Source: Solirubrum sp044628455
GTDB lineage: Bacteria; Bacteroidota; Bacteroidia; Cytophagales; Hymenobacteraceae
Length of the DNA stretch: 64,000 nt
Direction of reading: 5' to 3'
NCBI RefSeq assembly: GCF_044628455.1
Contig: NZ_JBIYZW010000002.1
Location: forward strand, 992,001 to 1,056,000
Program-made: the position numbers and the translations under genes
The notes under the pieces: generated by a model
Databases searched by the model: none
What the model was told of the DNA's origin: nothing
Seen by the model: the letters and a program-made list of their open reading frames with translations, nothing else
In this document: positions 32,595 to 40,639 of the stretch, in pieces
Layout of the letters: the number at the start of each line of letters is the position of its first letter
Position numbering within the stretch: the stretch's first letter is position 1

Positions 32595-33872
32595 TTAGGC
32601 CAGGGCCCCTTCGGCTTCGACGGGCAGGGGCTGCGGGGTGCGGGCCTGGTAGTAGAGCGTCGAGCAGTTGTCGGGGCGTAGCACTTCCTGGGCGGCGGCC
32701 AGCACGTCGGCGGGCTGCACGGCCTGAACGCGGGCGCTTTCCTGGTTGATGAGGTCAGCGTTGCCGATCAGCTTGTAGTAGGCCAGATTCATGGCGCGGT
32801 TCAGCAGCTCTACTTCGCCGAACACGATGCTGGCTTCGGCCTGGTTTTTCACTTTCTCCAGCTCGTCGGGGGCCACGGCTGTCTGGCGCAGCTCGGCCAC
32901 TACTTCCTCCACGGCGGCGTCGGCCTCGGCCAGGCTCACGCCGGCGTTGAGCTTGCCGCTGATGACCAGCAGGCCCGGCTCCAGGGAGCCGCTGACGGAG
33001 GCCGAAATGCCGTTGAACAGCGGGCGTTCCTTCACCAGGCGCTGGTACAGGCGCGACGACTTGCCCCGGCCCAGCACGTCGCTGAGCAAATCGGCGGCGA
33101 AGTAGGCTTCGTCGGCGCGGCCGGGCATGTGGTACACTTTATAGAGGGCGCTCAGCGGCACGTCGGCCTCCACCGTGAGGCTGCGGGCTTCGGTCTGGCG
33201 CGGCTCGCGCGGCAACTGCCGCTCGTAGCGTACGCCGGCCTCGATGGGGCCGAACCACTTCTCGGCCAGGCGCTGCACCTCGGCCAGCGTGACCGCGCCG
33301 GCCACCACCAGGATGGCGTTGGCGGGCGAGTAGTGCTTCTGGAAAAAGGCGCGCACCTGCGGCATGGTAGCGTTTTCGATGTGGCCGATTTCCTGGCCGA
33401 TGGTGGGCCAGCGGTAGGGGTGCTGCTGGTAGGCCAAGGGGCGCAGCTTCAGCCACACGTCGCCGTAGGGCTGGTTGAGGTAGGTTTGCTTGAACTCTTC
33501 CACCACCACCTTGCGCTGCACGTCGAGGCCCTGCTCCGAGAAAGCCAGGCTCAGCATGCGGTCCGACTCGAGCCAGAAGCCGGTTTCGATGTTCGGGGCC
33601 GGCAGGGTGAGGTAGTAGTTGGTAATGTCGGGCGAGGTGAAGGCGTTGTTTTCGCCGCCCACGCGCTGCAGGGGCTCGTCGTAGCTGGGAATGTTGACCG
33701 AGCCCGAGAACATCAGGTGCTCGAAGAGGTGGGCAAAGCCGGTGTGGGCGGGGTCTTCGTCGCGCGAGCCCACGTTGTAGAGCACGTTGAGCACGGCCAT
33801 GGGCTGGGTGAAGTCCTCGTGCACGATGCAGCGCAGGCCGTTGGCGAGGGTAAATTCCTGGAAGTGGATCAT
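32595..33872 (-). CDS. M16 family zinc peptidase
   Basis: The product has 425 residues, one full N-terminal catalytic plus inactive half unit. The inverted zinc motif HxxEH is HLFEH (His48, Glu51, His52), and the third ligand Glu is in VVVEEFKQTYLN. GGENNAFTSPDITNYY and the second-half GRGKSSRLYQRLVKE are typical of the pitrilysin/processing-peptidase family. No signal peptide is visible in the chosen ORF, so it may act in the cytosol. Small M16 pairs are common; here no second M16 gene is adjacent. Confidence 0.92.
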   Translation of the reverse strand: MIHFQEFTLANGLRCIVHEDFTQPMAVLNVLYNVGSRDEDPAHTGFAHLFEHLMFSGSVNIPSYDEPLQRVGGENNAFTSPDITNYYLTLPAPNIETGFWLESDRMLSLAFSEQGLDVQRKVVVEEFKQTYLNQPYGDVWLKLRPLAYQQHPYRWPTIGQEIGHIENATMPQVRAFFQKHYSPANAILVVAGAVTLAEVQRLAEKWFGPIEAGVRYERQLPREPRQTEARSLTVEADVPLSALYKVYHMPGRADEAYFAADLLSDVLGRGKSSRLYQRLVKERPLFNGISASVSGSLEPGLLVISGKLNAGVSLAEADAAVEEVVAELRQTAVAPDELEKVKNQAEASIVFGEVELLNRAMNLAYYKLIGNADLINQESARVQAVQPADVLAAAQEVLRPDNCSTLYYQARTPQPLPVEAEGALA

Positions 33873-34026
33873 AGGGTCAGCAGGCGGAGCGCCCGGGAAA
33901 CGGAACGAGGCTACAACCTACGAAACCGGCCGCAGGTTCGGTGGGCGGTGGGCCCTTGACTATATCCGGCGCTTTGCCTAAACTGCTCACGCCCACCCAT
34001 TCTTTCCATCTTATCCTTTTCGTACC

Positions 34027-34524
34027 ATGCCCAAAGGCAACCACTTTACCGCTGCGGTGGCGGCGAACAACGTCACGGCCGCCGGCCAATCCATCAAGGA
34101 CCTCCAAAGCGCGCTCAGCTTCGTGCCCCAGCAGCCCGTGAGCCTGCTCACCTCCGCCACCATCTCGCCCGAGCGCCTGCCCCTGGCCGATGCGGCCCTG
34201 CAGGCCGCCGAGCAGGCCCCCGACGTGATGCGCAAATCCACCAACCCCGAGCAGCTGCGCGCTAAAATCGTGGCCTACCGCCACCTGCACACGCTGCGCA
34301 ACCAGCTGCAACCCGAGCTGACCCGCCTCGACAACGCCCTGAACGTGCTTGGCTCCGACATCATCTTTCAGGTCAACAACATCCACGAAGACATCAAGAA
34401 AGACAACGGCGAAACCGCCGACTTGGGCGAGCTGCGCCAGCAGGTTGCCGCCTACTACGCCAAGTCGAACACCCGTAAGACCGGCGGCCCTAAACCCAAA
34501 GCGACCAGCCCCGAACCGGCCTAG
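34027..34524 (+). CDS. Hypothetical helical protein
   Basis: I do not recognise this 165-residue protein. It is soluble and predicted by eye to be mostly helical (NPEQLRAKIVAYRHLHTLRN and LTRLDNALNVLGSDIIFQVN), with a basic disordered tail TRKTGGPKPKATSPEPA. It is divergent from the M16 gene and is followed by a hairpin and the 21-nt repeat array. No signal peptide is seen. Confidence 0.55.
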   Translation: MPKGNHFTAAVAANNVTAAGQSIKDLQSALSFVPQQPVSLLTSATISPERLPLADAALQAAEQAPDVMRKSTNPEQLRAKIVAYRHLHTLRNQLQPELTRLDNALNVLGSDIIFQVNNIHEDIKKDNGETADLGELRQQVAAYYAKSNTRKTGGPKPKATSPEPA

Positions 34525-34556
34525 GCCGCGCGGCTTTCCACCCGGCCGCTACCCCC

Positions 34557-34599
34557 AACAGCCTTCGCAACCACCTTTTCGGTGCTTGCGAAGGCTGTT
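34557..34599 (+). terminator. Hairpin after the 34027 gene
   Basis: AACAGCCTTCGCAA and TTGCGAAGGCTGTT form a 14-bp stem with an inner CACC/GGTG stem. It ends in TT and overlaps the first two units of the repeat array, so it may have arisen from array units. Confidence 0.6.
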
Positions 34600-34776
34600 T
34601 TGCTGATTGCAATGACCAAATCGGTCGTTGCAATGACCGATTTGGTCATTGTGATGACCGTTTCGGTGCTTTGGATGACCGTTTTGGTGGTTGCAACCAT
34701 CGTTTTGGTCCTTGCAAGGACCGATTCGGTGCTTGGGATGACTGAAAAGGTCCTGGCAACGACCGTTTCGGTGATA
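34567..34776. repeat. Array of ten degenerate 21-nt units
   Basis: Units begin every 21 nt from 34567 (34567, 34588, 34609, 34630, 34651, 34672, 34693, 34714, 34735, 34756). The common core is TGACCGTTTCGGTSNTT, with GCA or TGG before it; the core holds an imperfect dyad ACC...GGT. The copies differ at many positions and unit 2 is the most divergent. Because 21 is a multiple of three, all frames are open as heptad repeats on both strands, which explains the spurious reading frames. Confidence 0.85.
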
Positions 34777-34850
34777 AACAGCCGCCAAGGGGCGGCAGGT
34801 GCGGGTCGGGAATCGGCGCCGGGCGGCCTTCGCCCTTTCGCCCAACCTTC

Positions 34851-34858
34851 TACCTTTG
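34851..34858 (+). promoter_or_regulatory. Promoter -7 element of fused E1 gene
   Basis: TACCTTTG matches TAnnTTTG exactly, 33 nt before the start codon and downstream of the repeat array. No good -33 box is visible. Confidence 0.6.
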
Positions 34859-34890
34859 CCCGCCTAACCCAACCGGCCCTTTCCCACCCC

Positions 34891-36870
34891 ATGCAATTCG
34901 ACCGCAAAGACTACTCCAACGACGAGCTGCTGCGCCTCTACGAAGGCCTCGTAAAGCCGCGCATGATCGAAGAGAAAATGCTCATTCTGCTGCGCCAGGG
35001 CAAGGTGAGCAAGTGGTTTTCGGGCATCGGGCAGGAAGCCATTTCGGTGGGCTCGACCCTGGCCCTGCACCCCGACGAGTACATCTTGCCCCTGCACCGC
35101 AACCTGGGCGTGTTTACCGGCCGCCAGCTGCCGCTCGACCAGCTCTTTGCCCAGTGGCAGGGCAAGAAAACCGGCTTCACCAAGGGCCGCGACCGGTCGT
35201 TCCACTTCGGCACCAACGAGCACCACATCGTGGGCATGATCAGCCACCTGGGGCCCCAGCTGGCCGTGGCCGACGGCATTGCCCTGGCCTCGAAGCTCGA
35301 TGGCGCCGGCAAGGTAACGGTGGTGTATAGCGGCGACGGCGGCGCCTCCGAGGGCGACTTCCACGAGGGCCTGAACGTGGCCGCCGTGTGGCAGCTGCCG
35401 GTCATCTTCATCGTCGAAAACAACGGCTACGGCCTCTCCACGCCCTCGAACGAGCAGTTCCGCCACGGCTACTTCATCAACAAGGGCCCGGCCTACGGCA
35501 TCGAGGCCGTGCAGGTCGACGGCAACAACGTGCTGGAGGTGTACGACACGGTGCGCCGCCTCGCCGAAGACATCCGCCAGAACCCGCGGCCCGTGCTGCT
35601 GGAGGCCCTCACCTTCCGCATGCGCGGCCACGAGGAAGCCTCGGGCACCAAGTACGTGCCCCAGGAGCTGTTCGACGAGTGGGCCCAGAAAGACCCGGTG
35701 GAGAACTTCGAGCGCTACCTCATGGCCGAGGGCGTGCTCGACGAGGAAGCCAAGCAGCGCTACCGCCGCACCATCAAGGACGAGATTGACGAGGCCTGGC
35801 GCGTGGTGTTCGACACGCCCGAGGTAACGGCCGACACCCCGGAGGAAGTGGCCGACATGTACAAGCCCTTCGTGGCCCCCGACCACAGCCCCGCCCCCGG
35901 CGCCCCGCGCACCGACAAGCGCTACGTCGACGCCATCTCCGATGGGCTGCGCCAGAGCATGGAGCGCTACCCCGAGCTGGTGCTCATGGGCCAGGACATT
36001 GCCGAGTACGGCGGCGTGTTCAAGATTACTGACGGCTTCGTGGCCCAGTTCGGCAAGGAGCGGGTGCGCAACACCCCGCTCTGCGAGTCGGCCATCGTGG
36101 GCACGGGCCTGGGGCTGAGCATCAAGGGCAAAAAGGCCATGGTGGAAATGCAGTTTGCCGACTTCGTGACCTGCGGCTTCAACCAGATTGTAAACAACCT
36201 GGCCAAAAGCCACTACCGCTGGGGCCAGCACGCCGACGTGGTGGTGCGCATGCCTACCGGCGCCGGTTCGGCCGCCGGGCCCTTCCACTCGCAGAGCAAC
36301 GAAGCCTGGTTTGTGCACACCCCGGGCCTGAAGGTGGTGTACCCCAGCACCCCCTACGACGCCAAGGGCCTGCTGGCCGCCGCCATCGAAGACCCCAACC
36401 CGGTGATTTACTTCGAGCACAAGCTGCTGTACCGCTCCATCTCCGAGCCGGTGCCCGACGAGTACTACACCCTGCCCATCGGCCAGGCCCGCCTGGCCCG
36501 CGAAGGCCAGGAGCTGAGCATCATCACCTACGGCCTGGGCGTGCACTGGGCCCAGAAGCTGGCCGACGAGATGGGCCTGGACTGCGACATCCTGGACCTG
36601 CGCACCCTGCTGCCCTGGGACGAGGCCGCGGTGCGCCGCACGGTGGAGAAAACCGGCCGCGTGATTCTGCTGCACGAAGACACGCTCACCGGCGGCATCG
36701 GCGGCGAAATCGGCGCCTGGATTGCCGAGCACTGCTTTACCTCGCTCGACGCCCCCATTCAGCGCGTGGCCTCGCTCGATACGGCCATTCCCTTCGCGCC
36801 GCCCCTGGAAAAGAATTTCCTGGCCGACGCCCGCCTGCGCCAGTGCGTGGAAAAGCTGCTGGCGTACTAG
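34891..36870 (+). CDS. 2-oxoacid dehydrogenase E1, fused alpha and beta subunits
   Basis: The 659-residue protein joins the E1 alpha subunit (residues about 1-310) and beta subunit (about 335-659), which most bacteria encode separately. The alpha part has the TPP motif VVYSGDGGASEGDFHEG with the later VENNGYG, and RMRGHEEASGTKYV. The beta part has MGQDIAEYGGVFKITDGF, CESAIVGTGLGLSIKG and LLHEDTLTGGIGGEI. Such fusions in Bacteroidota are annotated as branched-chain 2-oxoacid dehydrogenase E1; pyruvate is the alternative substrate. The start at 34891 is chosen over an open extension through the repeat array. Its E2 is not adjacent. Confidence 0.93.
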   Translation: MQFDRKDYSNDELLRLYEGLVKPRMIEEKMLILLRQGKVSKWFSGIGQEAISVGSTLALHPDEYILPLHRNLGVFTGRQLPLDQLFAQWQGKKTGFTKGRDRSFHFGTNEHHIVGMISHLGPQLAVADGIALASKLDGAGKVTVVYSGDGGASEGDFHEGLNVAAVWQLPVIFIVENNGYGLSTPSNEQFRHGYFINKGPAYGIEAVQVDGNNVLEVYDTVRRLAEDIRQNPRPVLLEALTFRMRGHEEASGTKYVPQELFDEWAQKDPVENFERYLMAEGVLDEEAKQRYRRTIKDEIDEAWRVVFDTPEVTADTPEEVADMYKPFVAPDHSPAPGAPRTDKRYVDAISDGLRQSMERYPELVLMGQDIAEYGGVFKITDGFVAQFGKERVRNTPLCESAIVGTGLGLSIKGKKAMVEMQFADFVTCGFNQIVNNLAKSHYRWGQHADVVVRMPTGAGSAAGPFHSQSNEAWFVHTPGLKVVYPSTPYDAKGLLAAAIEDPNPVIYFEHKLLYRSISEPVPDEYYTLPIGQARLAREGQELSIITYGLGVHWAQKLADEMGLDCDILDLRTLLPWDEAAVRRTVEKTGRVILLHEDTLTGGIGGEIGAWIAEHCFTSLDAPIQRVASLDTAIPFAPPLEKNFLADARLRQCVEKLLAY

Positions 36871-36921
36871 GCGGCTCGATTCACGGCGGCTGCGCCCGGT
36901 GGGGGCGGGCCGGCGGCAACG

Positions 36922-36953
36922 CAAAGGCCGGGGCATATGTGCCCCGGCCTTTG
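36922..36953 (+). terminator. Terminator after fused E1 gene
   Basis: CAAAGGCCGGGGCA and its complement form a 14-bp stem around TATG, followed by TAATTTT. Confidence 0.88.
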
Positions 36954-36969
36954 TAATTTTCGCTCTCTT

Positions 36970-37308
36970 ATGGTGCTCGTTGTGCTGCGCTCGTCTTCCT
37001 TGTTTTCGCTTCGTCGGCTCTGGTGGCTGGGGCTGGTGCTGCTGGTGCTGGCCGGCGCGGCTACGGGCTGCAGGCCCTACCGCCTGCCCACCCCCAAGGG
37101 CCCGGTGATGCCCAAGCAGAAGCGCAAAAAGGCCGCCGCGCCCGTCGAAGCCGCCGCCGACGGCACCGATATGTCGGCGAGCAAGGAGCCGGCCAAGGTG
37201 CAGCGCAACAGCTACGACCGCAACGGCCTGCTCAAAAAGCCCAAGCTGGAGCGGCGCAAGCTCAAGAAAAAAGTGGGGCAGCGGCGCATCTTCGGCATTA
37301 CGTTCTAA
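36970..37308 (+). CDS. Small basic lipoprotein
   Basis: I do not recognise this 112-residue product. A long hydrophobic signal ends in LAGAATGC, suggesting lipidation at that Cys. The mature part is very basic, with clusters KQKRKK, KKPKLERRKLKKK and a C-terminal VGQRRIFGITF. The ATG at 36970 is used. Basic outer-membrane lipoproteins could bind surface polysaccharide or nucleic acid, which is only a thought from charge. Confidence 0.6.
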   Translation: MVLVVLRSSSLFSLRRLWWLGLVLLVLAGAATGCRPYRLPTPKGPVMPKQKRKKAAAPVEAAADGTDMSASKEPAKVQRNSYDRNGLLKKPKLERRKLKKKVGQRRIFGITF

Positions 37309-37387
37309 GCATCAGGCCCCAGCCGCACCCCGGGCGGCCCTTCTCCCGTACAAGAATCCGGTTTTCCGGCTATATCCCCCGCGTCTC

Positions 37388-37726
37388 ATGGTTCGTCTGC
37401 TACGTAGCTCCTCATTCGTTGCCGTTCTGCTGAGTGCCCTGCTGGCGCAGCCGGTCACCGCCCAGATTACCGACAGCAAGCACAACCGCAGCCAAGCCCG
37501 CAAGGCCCTGCGCGATGCCCGCAAGTACCCCGCCGCCGAAGACCTGCGCCGCGCCCACCTGGCGGTGGACAAGCAGGCCATGCGCCCCGGGGAAAGCGGC
37601 CAGCGCGTGCGGAACCCCGAGGACGAGCGCAACCGTTACCGCTTCGACAACACCGGCACCGCCCGCGTGAGCGACCCGTCGTTTCAGGCCAACCGGCGCA
37701 AGAAGAAACCCCAACCGACCGAATAA
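37388..37726 (+). CDS. Small secreted basic protein
   Basis: The 112-residue product has a signal peptide (LLSALLAQPVTAQ) and a charged mature part NRSQARKALRDARKYPAAED and RNRYRFDNTGTARVSDPSFQ, ending in RRKKKPQPTE. The family is unknown to me. Its TAA is immediately followed by the ATG of ytxJ, so the two genes are translationally close and probably co-transcribed. Confidence 0.6.
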   Translation: MVRLLRSSSFVAVLLSALLAQPVTAQITDSKHNRSQARKALRDARKYPAAEDLRRAHLAVDKQAMRPGESGQRVRNPEDERNRYRFDNTGTARVSDPSFQANRRKKKPQPTE

Positions 37727-38065
37727 ATGCAGTGGATTCCGCTTACCCAGCCCGAGCAGCTGACCGACATCGTGCGCGAGTCGGCCGAGCAGCCCGTCGT
37801 GATTTTTAAGCACAGCACCTCCTGCTCCATCAGCGCCATGGCCAAAACCCGCCTGGAGCGCCAGTGGCCCGACGCCGACCTGGGCCAGGTGAAAACCTAC
37901 TACCTGGATTTGCTGCGCTACCGGCCCATTTCCAACGAAATAGCCCAGCAGTTCGACGTGCGCCACGAGTCGCCTCAGCTGCTGCTGATTCGCGATGGAA
38001 ACTGCCACTACAGCGCCTCGCATATGAACATCCAGCTCGGCGAAATCCGCCGGCAGCTGCTGTAA
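37727..38065 (+). CDS. ytxJ: YtxJ, bacilliredoxin-like thiol protein
   Basis: The 112-residue protein has a thioredoxin-like fold. Its motif FKHSTSCSIS contains the single active Cys (SCSIS) characteristic of the YtxJ family, which is annotated as a bacillithiol-system redox protein and found in Bacteroidota and Firmicutes. ESPQLLLIRDGNC and the YSASHMNI terminus also fit. It presumably removes bacillithiol from proteins. It starts directly after the preceding stop codon. Confidence 0.9.
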   Translation: MQWIPLTQPEQLTDIVRESAEQPVVIFKHSTSCSISAMAKTRLERQWPDADLGQVKTYYLDLLRYRPISNEIAQQFDVRHESPQLLLIRDGNCHYSASHMNIQLGEIRRQLL

Positions 38066-38071
38066 AACGCT

Positions 38072-38133
38072 GGGGCGCCCCCGCGGCAGCTCGGTCCGGC
38101 TACCAGCCGCACCAGCCGCTGCGGGGGCGCCCC
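38072..38133. terminator. Terminator between ytxJ and osmC
   Basis: GGGGCGCCCCCGC at 38072-38084 pairs with GCGGGGGCGCCCC at 38121-38133, with a long partly paired loop. It lies between convergent genes. Confidence 0.7.
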
Positions 38134-38145
38134 GGTTTTGCCGGC

Positions 38146-38553
38146 TTAGGCCTCGTAGGAAAACTGAACCGTCTGGCGGATTTCGGGGTTCAAACTCAGA
38201 GCCACCGGACAGGTGCGGGCGGCGCGTTCGAGCAGGGTGCGCTTCTCGGTGGGCAGCGCGGCCGGCATGCGAAACAGCAGCTCGATTTCGATGATGCGGC
38301 GCGGGTCGGCGGCCATGTGCTTGGTCACGTCGAACGTTACGCTCGTCAGATCCAGCGCGTGGCGCTCGGCTACGATGCCCATGATGGTCATCATGCAGGC
38401 GCCCAGAGCGGTGCACACCAGGTCGGTAGGGGAGAAGGCCTCGCCCCGGCCGTGGTTGTCCAGCGGAGCGTCGGTGTGAATGGTGGTGCCCGAGGCGACG
38501 TGGGTGGCTTCGGTACGCAGTTGGCCGGCGTAGCGGGCGGTGGCAGTGCTCAT
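38146..38553 (-). CDS. OsmC family peroxiredoxin-like protein
   Basis: The 135-residue protein has the two catalytic cysteines of OsmC/Ohr proteins, one in CTALGACMMTIMGIVAE and the other in TCPVALSLNPEI. It contains the N-terminal strands YAGQLRTEATHVASG and the motif FSPTDLVCTALGAC. It probably reduces organic hydroperoxides or stress-derived thiols in the cytosol. Together with ytxJ it suggests a small thiol-redox neighbourhood. A promoter element lies at 38584-38591. Confidence 0.92.
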   Translation of the reverse strand: MSTATARYAGQLRTEATHVASGTTIHTDAPLDNHGRGEAFSPTDLVCTALGACMMTIMGIVAERHALDLTSVTFDVTKHMAADPRRIIEIELLFRMPAALPTEKRTLLERAARTCPVALSLNPEIRQTVQFSYEA

Positions 38554-38583
38554 AAAGTTTTGAAAACGTCAGACGTATGCGTT

Positions 38584-38591
38584 CAAAATTA
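38584..38591 (-). promoter_or_regulatory. Promoter -7 element of osmC-like gene
   Basis: Minus-strand TAATTTTG matches TAnnTTTG, 30 nt upstream of the start. The plus strand carries TACTTTCG at 38594-38601, a one-mismatch match that may serve the divergent gene. Confidence 0.5.
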
Positions 38592-38663
38592 CGTACTTTC
38601 GGAAAGGCGCGGCCCGCGGGCAGGCGCGCCGTTTTTGCCCACTCCTTGCTTTCTGCTGTAGCC

Positions 38664-39440
38664 GTGCGTACTCGTACCCTGCTGTTTTTCGGTTTGCTGC
38701 TGGCAGCCGTCGTGGCCGCGGTGCCCACGGCTTCGGCTCAGGATGCCCAGGAGAAAGTTGGCTACCGCAAGGAGCTGACCTACGGCATCAACTTCAACTC
38801 CAACGCCGGCCTGATTGGCGGCGTGGCGCTGCGCTCCATGCGGGTGCTCAACGACGACTGGTCGCGCTTCTGGATGGTGGAAGGCGTGGAAGTGAAGCAC
38901 CCCAAAGAAATCCGGGTGGCCAACAACTTCGGCGGCATCTACGTGGTGGGCAAAAGCAACTACCTATTTGTGCTGCGGCCCACTTTCGGCGTGCAGCGCA
39001 CCGTGTTCCGCAAGGCTCCCGACTCAGGTGTGCAGATCAGCGCCCTGGCCGGCGCCGGCCCCTCGGTGGGGCTGCTGCTGCCCTACTATGTGTACTACGA
39101 CTACTCGGAGCCCAACCCCGGCCGCCCCAACTCGGCACCCGACGACATCCGCGCCGAGCAGTTTGACCCCGGCACCAACAAGCCCATTTACGACCGCGCC
39201 CCGCTGTTTTCCGGCATACACGAGCTGAAGCCCAAAGTCGGGGCCCACGTGCGCGGCGCGCTCAACTTCGAGTACGGCCGCTACCGCGACACCGTGGCAG
39301 GCCTCGAAGCGGGCGTAGTGCTCGAAGCCTACACCTCGCCGCTCACCATCCTGCGCTCGGCCCAGCTCACCAACAAGCAGCTCAACGACCAGGTGTTTTC
39401 CTCGCTGTATGTGACGCTCTACATCGGGCACCGCAACTAA
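38664..39440 (+). CDS. Predicted outer-membrane or secreted beta-rich protein
   Basis: I do not recognise the family. From the GTG at 38664 the 258-residue product has a normal signal peptide (RTLLFFGLLLAAVVAAVPTASAQ). The mature part has alternating beta-strand-like segments (YGINFNSNAGLIGGVALRSM, FGGIYVVGKSNYLFVLRPTF) and ends in YVTLYIGHRN, with a terminal aromatic close to the end as in small outer-membrane barrels. An ATG at 38577 in the same frame would add 29 residues before the signal and overlaps the promoter region, so GTG is preferred. Confidence 0.6.
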   Translation: MRTRTLLFFGLLLAAVVAAVPTASAQDAQEKVGYRKELTYGINFNSNAGLIGGVALRSMRVLNDDWSRFWMVEGVEVKHPKEIRVANNFGGIYVVGKSNYLFVLRPTFGVQRTVFRKAPDSGVQISALAGAGPSVGLLLPYYVYYDYSEPNPGRPNSAPDDIRAEQFDPGTNKPIYDRAPLFSGIHELKPKVGAHVRGALNFEYGRYRDTVAGLEAGVVLEAYTSPLTILRSAQLTNKQLNDQVFSSLYVTLYIGHRN

Positions 39441-39586
39441 GCTGGTAATTATTGCGCCCGCCCCGTCGACTTTTCGGGCGCTGAGCGGTTAATGCAGGAA
39501 CGAAACGGGCCTCGGGGCCCGTTTTTTGTGTTCCGCCGCGGGCTGCTAACCCGGCTTATCGGGCCCGTGCTCTGCCGATTCCGCGT

Positions 39587-39594
39587 TACCTTTG
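39587..39594 (+). promoter_or_regulatory. Promoter -7 element of lipA
   Basis: TACCTTTG ends only 5 nt before the lipA ATG, so transcription would begin at or next to the start codon. Confidence 0.6.
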
Positions 39595-39599
39595 CATTC

Positions 39600-40502
39600 A
39601 TGGACGAACTCCTGCTACTCCCCGTCATTCAACCCGAAGCCGCTGCGCCCGCCAAACCGCGCAAGCCCGACTGGCTGCGCGTGAAGCTGCCTGTGGGCCC
39701 GGCCTACGCCAACGTGCGCAAGCTGGTGGACGAGCACAAGCTGCATACCATCTGCGAATCGGGCAACTGCCCCAACATGGGCGAGTGTTGGGGAGCCGGC
39801 ACGGCTACCTTCATGATTCTGGGCAACGTGTGCACGCGCTCCTGCTCGTTCTGCGCCGTGGCCACCGGCCGCCCCAACGAGTATGACCTCGACGAGCCGC
39901 GCCGCGTAGCCGAGGCCATCAAGCTCATGGGCGTCAAGCACGCCGTCATCACCTCCGTTAACCGCGACGAGCTGAAGGACCGCGGGGCCAGCGTGTGGTA
40001 CGAAACGGTGGTGCAAACCAAGCAGCTTTCGCCCGCTACGACCATCGAAACCCTGATTCCCGACGTGAAAGCCAACTGGGCCGCGCTCGATACGATGATT
40101 GCCGGCGGCCAGGAAGTGGTGTCGCACAACATGGAAACCGTGGGCAGCCTCTATCGTCTGGTGCGTCCGCAGGCCAAGTACGACCGCAGCCTCGAGCAGA
40201 TTCGCCGCACCAAGGAGGCCGGCAAGCGTACCAAGTCGGGCATTATGCTGGGCCTGGGCGAAACCAAAGACGAGATGTATCAGGCCATGGACGACCTGGC
40301 CGCCAACGGCCTCGACATCCTGACGCTGGGCCAGTACCTGCAGCCGACCAAGCGCCACATCGAAGTAGCCGAGTTCATTCACCCCGACCTGTTTGCCCAC
40401 TACAAGGAAGAGGGCCTGCGCCGGGGGCTGAAGTACGTGGAAAGCGGCCCCCTGGTGCGCAGCTCCTACCACGCCGAGCGCCACGTAAACGTGCCGATTT
40501 AA
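39600..40502 (+). CDS. lipA: Lipoyl synthase
   Basis: The 300-residue radical SAM enzyme inserts two sulfurs into octanoyl groups on E2 and GcvH proteins. The auxiliary cluster motif CESGNCPNMGEC, the radical SAM motif CTRSCSFC and the C-terminal cluster-ligating RSSYHAE are all present. MLGLGETKDE and LTLGQYLQPTKRH fit the family. The ATG at 39600 gives a family-typical N-terminus and follows a promoter element by 5 nt. Its target enzymes GcvP/GcvH, OdhB and the E1-partner E2 are partly encoded in this window. Confidence 0.97.
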   Translation: MDELLLLPVIQPEAAAPAKPRKPDWLRVKLPVGPAYANVRKLVDEHKLHTICESGNCPNMGECWGAGTATFMILGNVCTRSCSFCAVATGRPNEYDLDEPRRVAEAIKLMGVKHAVITSVNRDELKDRGASVWYETVVQTKQLSPATTIETLIPDVKANWAALDTMIAGGQEVVSHNMETVGSLYRLVRPQAKYDRSLEQIRRTKEAGKRTKSGIMLGLGETKDEMYQAMDDLAANGLDILTLGQYLQPTKRHIEVAEFIHPDLFAHYKEEGLRRGLKYVESGPLVRSSYHAERHVNVPI

Positions 40503-40517
40503 CGGCCGCAACTGAAC

Positions 40518-40558
40518 GCAAAAGCCCGCCGGTTCATGTTGAGCCGGCGGGCTTTTGC
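40518..40558 (+). terminator. Terminator after lipA
   Basis: GCAAAAGCCCGCCGG pairs with CCGGCGGGCTTTTGC; the stem extends inward with one G-T pair around TGT. Confidence 0.85.
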
Positions 40559-40592
40559 ATGCGGGTACCATTGACCAGCCTTTCTGAAACTG

Positions 40593-40619
40593 CAACGCCC
40601 GGTCAGTAACCGGGCGTTG
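40593..40619 (-). terminator. Terminator of DUF4136 gene
   Basis: CAACGCCCGGT and ACCGGGCGTTG enclose CAGTA, 21 bp downstream of the minus-strand stop. Confidence 0.65.
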
Positions 40620-40639
40620 ACCTATCAGCATAGGGAAAA

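Larger units (their letters stand above)
34525..34890. other. Intergenic region holding a tandem array
   Basis: The region contains the hairpin at 34557-34599, the array at 34567-34776 and the promoter element of the fused E1 gene at 34851. Open frames crossing the array on both strands encode only repeated heptads and are not supported as genes. Confidence 0.8.

Noticed and set aside
34567..34776. CRISPR array
   Set aside because: There are no conserved repeats separated by unique spacers; the units are contiguous 21-nt degenerate repeats, and no cas genes are present.
34582..34890. In-frame extension of the fused E1 through the repeat array
   Set aside because: It encodes only 7-residue repeats from the 21-nt array and lies upstream of the promoter element at 34851.
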